Source of the DNA: Curtobacterium sp. MMLR14_010
GTDB lineage: Bacteria; Actinomycetota; Actinomycetes; Actinomycetales; Microbacteriaceae
Direction: 5' to 3'
NCBI RefSeq assembly: GCF_001865015.1
Contig: NZ_MJGV01000002.1
Coordinates: 252,494 to 316,493, forward strand
Length of the DNA stretch: 64,000 bases
The notes under the pieces are model-generated. The model was given only the letters and a program-made list of their open reading frames with translations. It was not told the DNA's origin and made no database searches. How positions within the stretch are numbered: the first letter of the stretch is position 1; each line of letters opens with the position of its first letter. Shown piece by piece: positions 24,718 through 33,404 of this stretch. The translations under genes and the position numbers were made by a program.

Positions 24718-26967
24718 GTGACCGTAGTCCCCCCGTCCCCACCAGACGGCCGACCGGCGGGCCTCGGGCCCGAGGCAGACCCGATCCCACCGGCCCCGAG
24801 CGCGGGCGCAGCCTCCGGGCGGGCACCGCGACGGCCGAGCCGCTGGCGCCGCTTCCGGAACACGGGCTCCCTCGACATCCAGTCCAAGCTCCTCGTGATG
24901 CTGCTCGGGGTGAGCATCCTCGCGGCCGTCGTGGTCGGGGCGGTCGGGTACGTCAACGGCCGGTCGTCCCTCGAGTCAGCCGCGCTGAACCAGGTGACGT
25001 CCCTCCGCGAAGCCCGGATCACCGAGCTCAAGCGCTCGTTCGGGCAGTTCACGCAGACGGTCGTGTCGCAGAGCCGCAACGCGAGCGTCATCGGCGCGAC
25101 GCGGGCGTTCGATTCGGGCTGGCAGGACCTGCAGGACCGCCCGGTGTCGAGCACGGACACGACCAAGGTCGACGACTGGTACCAGGACACCTTCGTGCCA
25201 CAGCTCGACGCCCGGAGCGGTGGGACGGCCAATCCGCAGCAGTTCGCGCCGACGCGGGACCCGCAGGCCTACCTGCAGGCGCGCTACACGGCGCCGTACG
25301 ACGACTACGACGAGGCGATCAAGCAGGACGACGCCGGCGACGGCAGCGCGTGGTCGGCGGCGCACGCGGAGTACCAGCCGTACTTCCGGCAGGCCGTGGA
25401 GTCGGCCGGGTACGAGGACCTCGTGCTGACGAACACCGACGGGGACGTCGTCTACTCGGCGTACGCGGGGGCTGACCTCGGGACGGACCTGGAGGACGGC
25501 CCCTACCGCGACTCGAACCTGGCGGCGGGCTACCGGGACGCCCTCCAGCTGACGAACTCGGACGCCGTCCTGGTGACGGACTTCGCGCGGTACGCGCCGA
25601 GCCTCAACGTCCCGACGCTCTGGGTGATGTCCCCGGTCGGTGACGAGGGCAAGGTCATCGGCGTGCTGGCGGTACAGGTGCCCATCGACCTGATCAACCA
25701 GGTGATGACCGGCAACGAGGGCTGGAAGGGCGACGGGCTCGGCGACACGGGCGAGTCGTACCTGGTCGGCGACGACGAGCTGATGCGGTCGTACCCGCGG
25801 CAGCTCATCGAGCACCCGGCGCAGTACCAGCGGGACGTCGTGTCGGCGGGAACGGCGCCGTCGACGGCGAAGCGGCAGGTCGCGATCAAGGGCTCGGTGC
25901 TCCTGCAGCAGGTGACCACCACGCCGGTGAGCCGGGCGCTGCAGGGCAGGACCGGCACGGTCATCGCGCAGGACTACCGCGGCAAGGAGACCCTGGCGGC
26001 GTACGCCCCGCTCGAGGTCGACGGCCTGCGCTGGGTGGTGGTCGCACAGATGGACACCTCGGAGGCTTTCGCGCCGGTGAACGAGTTCACGCGGGACATC
26101 GCGCTCGCCCTGGTCGGGATCATCGTCCTCGTGAGCCTGCTCTCGCTGCTGCTGGCGCAGGTGTTCGTCCGGCCGATCCGACGGCTGCAGACCGCGGTGA
26201 ACCGGGTGAGCGCGGGGGAGATCGGCGTCGAGGTGCGGGCGAAGCCGGGCGACGAGATCGGTGACCTCGGGCTGTCCTTCAACGACATGAGCCGGAGCCT
26301 GAAGGTGAAGCAGGACCTGCTCGACGAGCAGCGACGGCAGAACGACACGATGCTCCTCACGCTGATGCCCGAGGAGGTCGCGCGTCGGTACAAGCAGGGC
26401 GACGAGACGATCGCCGAGGACCACCAGGACGTCGCCGTCGTCTACGCGGACGTCATCGGGTTCGACGACTTCGCGGCGAGCATGAACGCCGAGGAGTCGC
26501 TCGCGCTCGTGAACGACGTGTGGCGTTCGTTCGACGAGGCGGCCACCCGCCACGGCATCGAGCGGGTCCGCACCACCAGGAGCGGGTACCTGGCGAGCTG
26601 CGGCCTCAGCGTCCCACGCGTCGACAACGTCCGGCGGGTCGTCGAGTTCGTCACCGAGGCGCAGGGCGTCCTCGACCGGTTCAACGCCCAGCACGGCTCG
26701 TCCGTCGCCCTGCGCGCCGGCCTGGACGCCGGCCCGGTCACGAGCGGCCTGGTCGGACGGTCGAGCATCGTCTACGACATGTGGGGCGACGCGGTCAGCC
26801 TGGCGTACCGGGTGCAGGGCATCGCACCGTCGCCGGGGGTCTACGCCACGCAGCGGGTCGTCGACAAGCTCGGCGACCCGGGCAGCGCGCGGGACGTCGG
26901 CGAGGTGCAGACGCAGGCCGGCCCGCAGCGGGTCTGGAAGCTCGAGCGGACGGGGACGGGCGCATGA
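24718..26967 (+). CDS. Cache-HAMP class III nucleotide cyclase-like protein
   Basis: 749 residues. Helix 1 (about 57-78) and helix 2 (about 460-483) flank a large extracytoplasmic double-Cache sensor ending LRWVVVAQMDTSEAFAPVNE. A HAMP domain (about 484-530) and a class III cyclase domain (about 570-749) follow. In the cyclase domain the first metal Asp is present (VVYADVIGFDDF), but where active enzymes have I-G-D-A this protein has TRSGY (near 619), and the transition-state Asn is Ser in YDMWGDAVSLAYR; the Arg is kept. It may be inactive, altered in chemistry, or a regulatory partner. GTG 24718 has GGAG 5 bases upstream. It overlaps the channel gene by 4 bases. Confidence 0.85.
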   Translation: MTVVPPSPPDGRPAGLGPEADPIPPAPSAGAASGRAPRRPSRWRRFRNTGSLDIQSKLLVMLLGVSILAAVVVGAVGYVNGRSSLESAALNQVTSLREARITELKRSFGQFTQTVVSQSRNASVIGATRAFDSGWQDLQDRPVSSTDTTKVDDWYQDTFVPQLDARSGGTANPQQFAPTRDPQAYLQARYTAPYDDYDEAIKQDDAGDGSAWSAAHAEYQPYFRQAVESAGYEDLVLTNTDGDVVYSAYAGADLGTDLEDGPYRDSNLAAGYRDALQLTNSDAVLVTDFARYAPSLNVPTLWVMSPVGDEGKVIGVLAVQVPIDLINQVMTGNEGWKGDGLGDTGESYLVGDDELMRSYPRQLIEHPAQYQRDVVSAGTAPSTAKRQVAIKGSVLLQQVTTTPVSRALQGRTGTVIAQDYRGKETLAAYAPLEVDGLRWVVVAQMDTSEAFAPVNEFTRDIALALVGIIVLVSLLSLLLAQVFVRPIRRLQTAVNRVSAGEIGVEVRAKPGDEIGDLGLSFNDMSRSLKVKQDLLDEQRRQNDTMLLTLMPEEVARRYKQGDETIAEDHQDVAVVYADVIGFDDFAASMNAEESLALVNDVWRSFDEAATRHGIERVRTTRSGYLASCGLSVPRVDNVRRVVEFVTEAQGVLDRFNAQHGSSVALRAGLDAGPVTSGLVGRSSIVYDMWGDAVSLAYRVQGIAPSPGVYATQRVVDKLGDPGSARDVGEVQTQAGPQRVWKLERTGTGA

Positions 26968-28400
26968 CCGCGTTCTGGGAGCAGGGCTGGTTCTGGCCGG
27001 CGATCACCGTGATCGTCGGACTGCCCGTCGTGCTGCTGGTCCTGACGGAGCTGCAGTCGCACCTGCAGCGGCGGGGCAACGAGCTGCACCGGATCGTCGG
27101 GCTGCTGCGGAACGCGGTCGTGCCGCTCATCGCGATCCTCATCCTGTCCGTGCAGGTCACGCAGGCGGTGGACCCGGAGCAACTGACGGTGAACCGGGTC
27201 ATCGCGACCGTGCTCGGCTTCCTGGTCATCGTGTTCGTGCTGAACGGCCTGAACATCATGCTGTTCACGAACGCACGGAAGGGCAGCTGGCGCGAGAAGA
27301 TCCCGTCGATCTTCGTCGACATCGGTCGGATCGTGCTCATCGCCCTGGGGCTGGCGGTCGTGTTCCGCATCGTCTGGAACGCGGACGTCGGCGGCGTGTT
27401 CACCGCCCTCGGCGTCGGCTCGCTCGTCATCGGCCTCGCGCTGCAGTCCGCGGTGGGCCCGGTCATCGCGGGCCTGTTCCTGCTCTTCGAGCAGCCCTTC
27501 CGGCTGGGGGACTGGCTCGACGTCGGCGGGACGCGTGGCCGGGTCGTCGAGGTGAACTGGCGGTCGGTGCACATCGAGACCGGCGACGGCATCCTCATCA
27601 CCCCGAACTCGACGCTCGCCGGGGCGTCGTTCACGAACCTCAGCCGGACGGGAGGCACGTTCCCGGTCTCGACGGAGGTCACGTTCACGACGGACGACCC
27701 ACCGGCGGCCGTGGTCGCCCTGCTCCAGCGGGTCGCGTCCGCACTGCCCCAGCTCGTGCCCGGCACGGCCCCGAGCGCGTCGCCGCAGGGCGGCACGGCC
27801 TACACCATCGCCTTCGAGGTGCGCGGGCCGTCCCAGGAGGGCGCCGCGCTGGCGACCTTCCGGATGTGGCTCTGGTACGCGGCGCGGCGGGCGGGGCTCG
27901 GCCTCGACGGGGACGCCACGGACGACTTCGTCACCGACGAGCGTCGCGACGCCGCCCTGCAGTCGATCTCCCCGACGCTGCACCTGGCGGGGGACGACGC
28001 GCAGGCCCTCGCGCCGCTGGTGCGGCTCGAGCGCTACGCGGCCGGCGAGGTCATCTCCACGGTCGGCACGGTGCCGACGGCGGTGCGGTTCATCCTGTCG
28101 GGGAGCGTGGACCTGCGGGTCCCGTTCGAGGACGCCATGCTCCCGGCGACGCGCGTCGAGGCCGGCGACTACATCCAGCAGACGGCGCTGACCCGGGAGG
28201 CGCTGCTCACGACCGCCGTGGCCCTCACCGAGGTCGCGGTGCTGGTCGTCCCCGCCACCGCCCTGGACCAGATCGTCCGGACCACCCCGGCGCTCGCGCG
28301 CGACATGGGCGACGTGATCGACCGGCGTCGCCAGGAGGTCTCAGCCGCGGTCACGACGCACGCCGAGTCGATGCGCGCTCCCGCCCCGCTGGAGGGCTGA
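26964..28400 (+). CDS. MscS-family channel with cyclic-nucleotide-binding domain
   Basis: 478 residues. Five helices (about 10-30, 47-66, 78-98, 115-135, 143-170) end in an MscS-type pore helix and beta domain: GVGSLVIGLALQSAVGPVIA, then FRLGDWLDVGGTRGRVVEVN and ILITPNSTLAGASFTNLSR. Residues about 345-478 form a cyclic-nucleotide-binding (CNB) fold (FILSGSVDLRV, EAGDYIQQTALTREALLTTA). This is the bCNG subgroup of MscS channels. The phosphate-binding cassette lacks the usual Glu (Gln) and Arg (Leu), so canonical cAMP binding is doubtful. Translation is coupled to the cyclase-like gene by an ATGA overlap, implying that the two proteins form one signalling unit. Confidence 0.88.
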   Translation: MTAFWEQGWFWPAITVIVGLPVVLLVLTELQSHLQRRGNELHRIVGLLRNAVVPLIAILILSVQVTQAVDPEQLTVNRVIATVLGFLVIVFVLNGLNIMLFTNARKGSWREKIPSIFVDIGRIVLIALGLAVVFRIVWNADVGGVFTALGVGSLVIGLALQSAVGPVIAGLFLLFEQPFRLGDWLDVGGTRGRVVEVNWRSVHIETGDGILITPNSTLAGASFTNLSRTGGTFPVSTEVTFTTDDPPAAVVALLQRVASALPQLVPGTAPSASPQGGTAYTIAFEVRGPSQEGAALATFRMWLWYAARRAGLGLDGDATDDFVTDERRDAALQSISPTLHLAGDDAQALAPLVRLERYAAGEVISTVGTVPTAVRFILSGSVDLRVPFEDAMLPATRVEAGDYIQQTALTREALLTTAVALTEVAVLVVPATALDQIVRTTPALARDMGDVIDRRRQEVSAAVTTHAESMRAPAPLEG

Positions 28401-28442
28401 CACCGGGCGTCGCATGCCTGGGTGGCGCGGAGGTGCGCCGCC

Positions 28443-28448
28443 TAGGAT
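28443..28448 (+). promoter_or_regulatory. -10 box of leaderless promoter
   Basis: TAGGAT ends 6 bases before GTG 28455 of the cystathionine beta-synthase gene. Confidence 0.65.
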
Positions 28449-28454
28449 CAACGC

Positions 28455-29819
28455 GTGCGTTATGCGAACTCCGTCGTCGACCTGGTCGGCGACACCCCTC
28501 TCGTCAAGCTGAACCGGGTCACCGAGGGCGTCCGAGCGACGGTCCTGGTCAAGGTGGAGTACCTCAACCCCGGCGGGTCCTCGAAGGACCGCATCGCGAC
28601 CCGGATCCTCGACGCGGCCGAGGCCTCGGGCGAGCTCCGCCCCGGCGGCACGATCGTCGAACCGACCTCGGGCAACACCGGCGTCGGCCTGGCGCTCGTC
28701 GCCCAGCAGCGCGGCTACCGCTGCGTGTTCGTCCTGCCCGACAAGGTCGGCGAGGACAAGCGGAACGTCCTGACGGCCTACGGCGCCGAGATCGTCGTCA
28801 CGCCGACGGCGGTCCCCCCAGAGCACCCCGAGTCGTACTACTCGGTGTCCGACCGGCTCGTGCAGGAGATCCCCGGCGCCTATAAGCCGAACCAGTACGC
28901 GAACCCGAACGGCCCGCGCAGCCACTACGAGACCACGGGTCCGGAGATCTGGCGCGACACCGAGGCGCAGCTGACCCACTTCGTGGCGGGCGTCGGCACC
29001 GGTGGCACGATCTCCGGCACCGGCAAGTACCTCAAGGAGGCCTCCGAGGGGCGCGTGCGCATCATCGGCGCCGACCCCGAGGGCTCCGTCTACTCGGGTG
29101 GCACCGGTCGCCCGTACCTGGTCGAGGGCGTCGGCGAGGACTTCTGGCCGGGCGCCTACGACCCCGACATCGCGGACGAGATCATCGCCGTCTCGGACGC
29201 CGAGTCGTTCGCGATGACCCGTCGCCTCGCCCGCGAGGAGGGACTGCTCGTCGGTGGCTCCAGCGGCATGGCCGTCGTCGCCGCCCTGCGTGCCGCCCGT
29301 GACCTGACCGAGGACGACGTCGTGGTCGTGCTGCTGCCCGACGGCGGCCGCGGCTACCTCGGCAAGATCTTCAACGACCGCTGGATGCGCTCGTACGGCT
29401 TCGCCGAGACCGACGAGGCCCGCACGGTCGGGTCCCTCATCGCCGGCAAGGACGGCCGCCTGCCGGACCTCGTCCACGCGCACCCGGGCGACACCATCCG
29501 CGAGGTCGTCGACATCATGTCGAAGTACGGCGTCTCGCAGATGCCCGTCCTCAGCGCCGAACCGCCCGTCGTGATCGGCGAGGTGATCGGCGCCGTCGCG
29601 GAGAAGGACTTGCTCGAGCACGTCTTCACGGGGGCGGCGAAGATGGCCGACCGCCTGGCCGAGTCCGTCGGTGACCCGCTGCCGCTCATCGGTGTCGGCG
29701 AGTCCGTGTCGTCGGCCCGTCGTGCCCTCGAGACCGTGGACGCACTGCTCGTGGTCGAGGACGGCAAGCCCGTCACCGTCCTGACGCGACACGACCTGCT
29801 CACGTACCTCTCGGAGTGA
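28455..29819 (+). CDS. cbs: Cystathionine beta-synthase
   Basis: 454 residues. The PLP domain has VDLVGDTPLVKLNR, the Schiff-base Lys 44 in NPGGSSKDRIA, EPTSGNTGVGLALV and the Gly-rich phosphate loop GVGTGGTISGTGKYL. Two C-terminal CBS (Bateman) modules occupy about 335-454. The enzyme joins homocysteine and serine (or O-acetylserine) into cystathionine in the cytoplasm. The C-terminal CBS pair distinguishes it from plain cysteine synthase. The start is a leaderless GTG. The next gene is cystathionine gamma-synthase/lyase, so the pair handles transsulfuration. Confidence 0.9.
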   Translation: MRYANSVVDLVGDTPLVKLNRVTEGVRATVLVKVEYLNPGGSSKDRIATRILDAAEASGELRPGGTIVEPTSGNTGVGLALVAQQRGYRCVFVLPDKVGEDKRNVLTAYGAEIVVTPTAVPPEHPESYYSVSDRLVQEIPGAYKPNQYANPNGPRSHYETTGPEIWRDTEAQLTHFVAGVGTGGTISGTGKYLKEASEGRVRIIGADPEGSVYSGGTGRPYLVEGVGEDFWPGAYDPDIADEIIAVSDAESFAMTRRLAREEGLLVGGSSGMAVVAALRAARDLTEDDVVVVLLPDGGRGYLGKIFNDRWMRSYGFAETDEARTVGSLIAGKDGRLPDLVHAHPGDTIREVVDIMSKYGVSQMPVLSAEPPVVIGEVIGAVAEKDLLEHVFTGAAKMADRLAESVGDPLPLIGVGESVSSARRALETVDALLVVEDGKPVTVLTRHDLLTYLSE

Positions 29820-29826
29820 GCGCGGC

Positions 29827-29883
29827 GGCGCGCCCACGCGAGTGGTGCGCGCCACGGCAGCGCGCCCACCGATCGGTGCGCGC
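29827..29883 (+). other. Two GC hairpins between cbs and metB
   Basis: 29827-29837 pairs with 29842-29853 (one bulge), and 29860-29883 folds around ACCGATCGGT with GCGCGC ends. A half-copy of the dispersed palindrome (CCGAGCCTCCCGTCCG) follows at 29894-29909. They may terminate cbs or reduce read-through into metB. Confidence 0.45.
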
Positions 29884-29931
29884 CCGACGCGATCCGAGCC
29901 TCCCGTCCGCTCCTGACCTGGAGAACAGCAC

Positions 29932-31077
29932 ATGACCGAGTTCAGCACCCGCGCCGTCCACGCCGGCCAGGACCCCGACGCCACCACCGGCGCCGTCATC
30001 CCGCCCCTGCACCTGACGTCCACCTACGTGCAGGACGGCATCGGGCAGATGCGGAACGGATACGAGTACTCGCGCTCCGCGAACCCGACCCGCGACTCGC
30101 TGCAGACCCTGCTCGCCGACCTCGACGGCGGCGTGGCGGCGTACTCGTTCGCCTCCGGCCTGGCCGGGGAGGACGCCCTGCTCCGTGCGACGCTCGCGCC
30201 CGGCGCCCGCGTGGTGATGGGCAACGACGTCTACGGCGGGACCCACCGCCTGGTGAGCCGCCTGCACGTGCCGTGGGGCGTGGAGCTCGTCGTCGTCGAC
30301 ATGAGCGACCTCGACCTGGTCCGCGGTGCGCTCGAGGGCGCCCCCGAGAAGACCGTGCTGTGGGTCGAGACGCCGACGAACCCGCTCATGAAGATCGCCG
30401 ACATCGCGGCGCTCGCCGAGATCGGGCATGCGGCGGGTGCGATCGTCGTCGTCGACAACACCTTCGCGTCGCCGTACCTGCAGCAGCCGCTGTCGCTCGG
30501 TGCCGACGTCGTCGCGTACTCGACCACGAAGTACCTCGGCGGCCACTCGGACGTCGTCGGCGGGGCGATCGTCCTCAAGGACCAGGAGCTCGCCGACCAG
30601 GTGCAGTTCCTGCAGTTCGGTGCCGGTGCGATCTCGTCGCCGTTCGACGCCTGGCTGACGATCCGTGGCATCAAGACCCTGGCCGTCCGGATGGAGCGCC
30701 ACTCACAGAACGCGCAGGCGGTCGCCGAGGCCCTCGTCGAGCACCCGGCCGTCGAGCGCGTCTTCTACCCGGGCCTCGCCGACCACCCCGGGCACGACGT
30801 CGCGTCCCGACAGATGCGCGGGTTCGGCGGGATGCTGTCCGTGGCGCTCGCCGGGGGACCCGAGGCCGCGAAGCGCTTCGCGGAGTCGACCGAGCTGTTC
30901 GCGCTCGCGGAGTCGCTCGGCGGGGTGGAGTCGCTCATCGGGTACCCGAGCGAGATGACCCACGCGTCGGTGAAGGGCACCGAGCTGGCCGTGCCGGAGA
31001 ACGTCGTGCGGCTCTCGGTCGGCATCGAGGACGCGGGCGACCTGGTCGCCGACGTGCAGCAGGCGCTCGCCCGCTAG
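29932..31077 (+). CDS. metB: Cystathionine gamma-synthase/lyase (PLP enzyme)
   Basis: 381 residues of the Cys/Met-metabolism PLP family: STRAVHAGQDPDATTGAVIP, YEYSRSANPTRDSLQTLLAD, ETPTNPLMKIADI, and the PLP Lys 200 in YSTTKYLGGHSDVVGG. Members make cystathionine from an activated homoserine and cysteine, or cleave it. Next to a cystathionine beta-synthase a gamma-lyase role is equally possible; sequence alone does not decide, so the symbol is tentative. GGAG lies 10 bases before ATG 29932. It is followed at once by a separate leaderless MFS gene. Confidence 0.85.
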   Translation: MTEFSTRAVHAGQDPDATTGAVIPPLHLTSTYVQDGIGQMRNGYEYSRSANPTRDSLQTLLADLDGGVAAYSFASGLAGEDALLRATLAPGARVVMGNDVYGGTHRLVSRLHVPWGVELVVVDMSDLDLVRGALEGAPEKTVLWVETPTNPLMKIADIAALAEIGHAAGAIVVVDNTFASPYLQQPLSLGADVVAYSTTKYLGGHSDVVGGAIVLKDQELADQVQFLQFGAGAISSPFDAWLTIRGIKTLAVRMERHSQNAQAVAEALVEHPAVERVFYPGLADHPGHDVASRQMRGFGGMLSVALAGGPEAAKRFAESTELFALAESLGGVESLIGYPSEMTHASVKGTELAVPENVVRLSVGIEDAGDLVADVQQALAR

Positions 31078-31101
31078 TACGACGGTGTCCCCGGCCACTC
31101 C

Positions 31102-31107
31102 TACGAT
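31102..31107 (+). promoter_or_regulatory. -10 box of leaderless promoter
   Basis: TACGAT ends 6 bases before GTG 31114 of the MFS gene. Confidence 0.65.
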
Positions 31108-31113
31108 GGTCGG

Positions 31114-32511
31114 GTGACCACCGACGGACGCGCGACGACGACCACGCGGAGCAGCCTGTTCAGTCGGGGCTACGCGCTGCCGACGATCGGCATGGTCGCG
31201 ATCGTCGCCGTGGCCGCGTTCCAGAACCTGGCGATGACGACGATCATGCCGGAGATCAGCCGCGACCTGCACGGGGAGACCCTCTACTCGCTGAGCTTCG
31301 CCGCCCCGCTCGCCGCCGGCGTCCCGGGGATGGTGCTCGCCGGCAACTGGACCGACCGCGCGGGCGGTCGGGTCGTGGCGTGGGTGTCGGCGATGCTCTT
31401 CGCCATCGGCACGGCCATCGTGATGCTCGCCCCGACGATGCCCGTGTTCCTCGCCGGACGCCTGGTCGAGGGCTTCGGCGCGGGCGCGATCGACGTCGTC
31501 CTCTACGTGCTCGTCGCCCGGATCTTCCCCGAGGAGCTGCACGGCCCGGTGTTCGCCGGGTTCGCCGCCGCCTGGGTGGTCCCGGCGCTCATCGGTCCCG
31601 CGATCGCCGGGTACGTCACCGAGCTCGCGAGCTGGCACTGGGTCTTCGCGGGTGCCCTCGTCATCGCGGTCGTCGCGTTCGCCCTGCTCGTGCCCACGCT
31701 CCGGCACCTGCACCCGCCGGCACCCGAACTCCGACCCTCGTGGCAGCGCGCCCGCATCGGCTGGTCCGTCGCGGCCGCCGTCGCGGTGCTGCTGCTCAAC
31801 GTCGCGCCGGACCTGCCCGTGGTGCTGCGGGTCCTGGCGGTGGTGGTCGGGCTCGTCGGCGCGTGGTTCGCCCTCCGCCCGCTGTTGCCCCGACGGACGC
31901 TGACCGCCGGCCCGGGGCTGCCGTCGGTCGTGCTGCTGCGCGGCGTGCTCGCGGCGGGGTTCTTCGGCAGCGAGGCCTACGTGCCCTTCCTGCTGCAGGC
32001 CCAGCACGGCCTGTCCGCGTCGGCTGCGGGGCTCGCCCTGACGGTCTCCGCCCTGAGCTGGGCGAGTGCGAGCTGGCTGAACGGCCGCCTGGGGGAGCGG
32101 CTGCTGCCGGCCGCGCGCGTGTTCGGCATCGGGCTGGCGCTCGTGCTCGTCAGCCTGGTGGCCGCTCTCGCCACGGCCGCGTGGGACCTGCCCGTGTGGG
32201 TGCTGGTGGCGGGGTGGTTCGTCGGCGGTGCGGGGATGGGGTTCGCCTACCCCAGGACCTCGATGCTCACGCTCCGCTTCTCCACCGAGGGCGACGACGG
32301 CTTCGCGAGCTCGGCCCTGACGATCGCGGACGCCGCCGGCAGCGTGGTGGGGCTCGCCGTGGCCGGGCTGCTGTTCACCTCCGCCGGCGGACGGGACCAC
32401 CCCACCGCCTTCGCCCTGGTCTTCGCGGCCATGATCGTCATCACGCTGGTGGGGCTGGCCTCGGTCCGACGGCTCGGTCCGGTCCCGGGTCCGTCCTCGG
32501 GGAACGGGTAG
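31114..32511 (+). CDS. MFS transporter (drug exporter-like)
   Basis: 465 residues with about 14 hydrophobic segments. The N-terminal half shows MTTIMPEISRDLHGE, and the conserved MFS loop AGNWTDRAGGRVVAWV lies between helices 2 and 3. The overall pattern suits the DHA2-like multidrug exporters. The last 20 codons lie in a tandem repeat that continues beyond the stop, so the C-terminus may have been altered by repeat expansion. It has its own leaderless promoter. Substrate unknown. Confidence 0.85.
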   Translation: MTTDGRATTTTRSSLFSRGYALPTIGMVAIVAVAAFQNLAMTTIMPEISRDLHGETLYSLSFAAPLAAGVPGMVLAGNWTDRAGGRVVAWVSAMLFAIGTAIVMLAPTMPVFLAGRLVEGFGAGAIDVVLYVLVARIFPEELHGPVFAGFAAAWVVPALIGPAIAGYVTELASWHWVFAGALVIAVVAFALLVPTLRHLHPPAPELRPSWQRARIGWSVAAAVAVLLLNVAPDLPVVLRVLAVVVGLVGAWFALRPLLPRRTLTAGPGLPSVVLLRGVLAAGFFGSEAYVPFLLQAQHGLSASAAGLALTVSALSWASASWLNGRLGERLLPAARVFGIGLALVLVSLVAALATAAWDLPVWVLVAGWFVGGAGMGFAYPRTSMLTLRFSTEGDDGFASSALTIADAAGSVVGLAVAGLLFTSAGGRDHPTAFALVFAAMIVITLVGLASVRRLGPVPGPSSGNG

Positions 32512-32570
32512 CCCTCCGCCAACGGGTAGCGCCCTCCGCCACCGGGTAGCGTCCTCGGGGAACGGGTAGC
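32493..32570 (+). repeat. Four tandem 18-20 base units with promoter-like ends
   Basis: Units at 32493-32512, 32513-32530, 32531-32550 and 32551-32570 each end in GGGTAGC; units 1 and 4 are identical. Unit 1 contains the MFS stop codon. At the ends of units 3 and 4 the sequence reads TAGCGT, a good -10 box. Confidence 0.85.
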
Positions 32571-32572
32571 GT
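32567..32572 (+). promoter_or_regulatory. -10 box of lipoprotein gene
   Basis: TAGCGT at the end of the last tandem unit gives a predicted start near 32579 and a leader of about 19 bases with GAGGAGG before GTG 32598. The same hexamer occurs one unit earlier (32547-32552). Confidence 0.55.
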
Positions 32573-32597
32573 GGGGGACCCACGACGAGGAGGAACC

Positions 32598-33167
32598 GTG
32601 CGCCGCATCCTGGCCGCCGTCATCGCGCTGAGCGCCGTCGTCGTGCTGGCCGGGTGCACGGGGACGACCTCGATGGCGCCGACCCCGGTCAAGAGCACGG
32701 ACCTCACGAGTTCCGACGGGGGCTTCGACCAGCACGCGGTCGTCGGGGTGGTCCTGCTGGCCGCCGACGCGACGCCAGGGGCGAGCTCCGGCGGCGTGGC
32801 CCTGCCCGACCGGTTCCGCGAGGACCTGACGTCCGCGGGCTTCCGTCCGGACGTCCGGGTCGCCAGCGCGACCGACCCCGCAGCGTCCCAGGCATCGGCC
32901 ATCCGCGAGCTCGTGCGTGACGGCGCGAAGGCGCTCCTGGTCGAGGCCGCCGACCCCGATGCCCTGGCGGGCGAGGTGCAGACCGCCCACGACGCCGGCG
33001 TCGTCGTCGTCGCGCTCGGCGACCCGCTGCCGGCCTCCGGCACCGGCGGCGACGGCATCTCCTCGGACTACCGGGTGCAGGGCCGCGACTCCGACGCCGC
33101 GCTCGTCGGGCGGGCCGTCGCCGTCGTCGAGGCCCTGCAACGCGGGACGAAGCCGACGACCGACTGA
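32598..33167 (+). CDS. Lipoprotein resembling half a sugar-binding protein
   Basis: 189 residues. Residues 1-21 form a lipoprotein signal with lipobox LAGC (Cys 21). The mature part resembles only the N-terminal lobe of a type I periplasmic binding protein (RbsB-like): VGVVLLAADATPG, LPDRFREDLTSAGF, QASAIRELVRDGAKALLVEA and AHDAGVVVVALGDPLP. Full binding proteins have about 300 residues and two lobes, so this is either a natural single-lobe protein or a remnant. No transporter genes are adjacent. GTG 32598 has a strong GAGGAGG. Function unknown. Confidence 0.65.
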   Translation: MRRILAAVIALSAVVVLAGCTGTTSMAPTPVKSTDLTSSDGGFDQHAVVGVVLLAADATPGASSGGVALPDRFREDLTSAGFRPDVRVASATDPAASQASAIRELVRDGAKALLVEAADPDALAGEVQTAHDAGVVVVALGDPLPASGTGGDGISSDYRVQGRDSDAALVGRAVAVVEALQRGTKPTTD

Positions 33168-33214
33168 CACCGACCGCGTCGGCCGGGTCGCGCCGGTCGC
33201 GTGGCCGGGACGTG

Positions 33215-33260
33215 CCGGACGGGAGGCTCCCCACCAGCTGGTGGGGAGCATCCCGTCCGG
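33215..33260 (+). terminator. Palindromic terminator (dispersed repeat copy B)
   Basis: Bases 33215-33237 mirror 33238-33260 with one mismatch, around a CAGCTG centre. The outer arm is CCGGACGGGAGGCT. It lies 47 bases after the lipoprotein stop. Confidence 0.7.
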
Positions 33261-33404
33261 TGTGTGGTCGCGCCGACCGGCGCAAGACCGGACCACAGGT
33301 TCTCGGCCCGGACCCAGCCGAGCCGCGGCGACCCGCGGATCGGCGGGGGACCTCGCTGAGCGGGGCGACAGCTTCCACCCCCTTCCGGGTGACGTCGTCC
33401 GTCG

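Noticed and set aside
29932..31077. Firm choice between MetB and gamma-lyase
   Set aside because: The motifs are common to both enzymes, so the reaction cannot be decided from sequence.
32493..32570. CRISPR-like tandem units
   Set aside because: Only four short units without spacers; they look like a promoter-duplicating tandem repeat.
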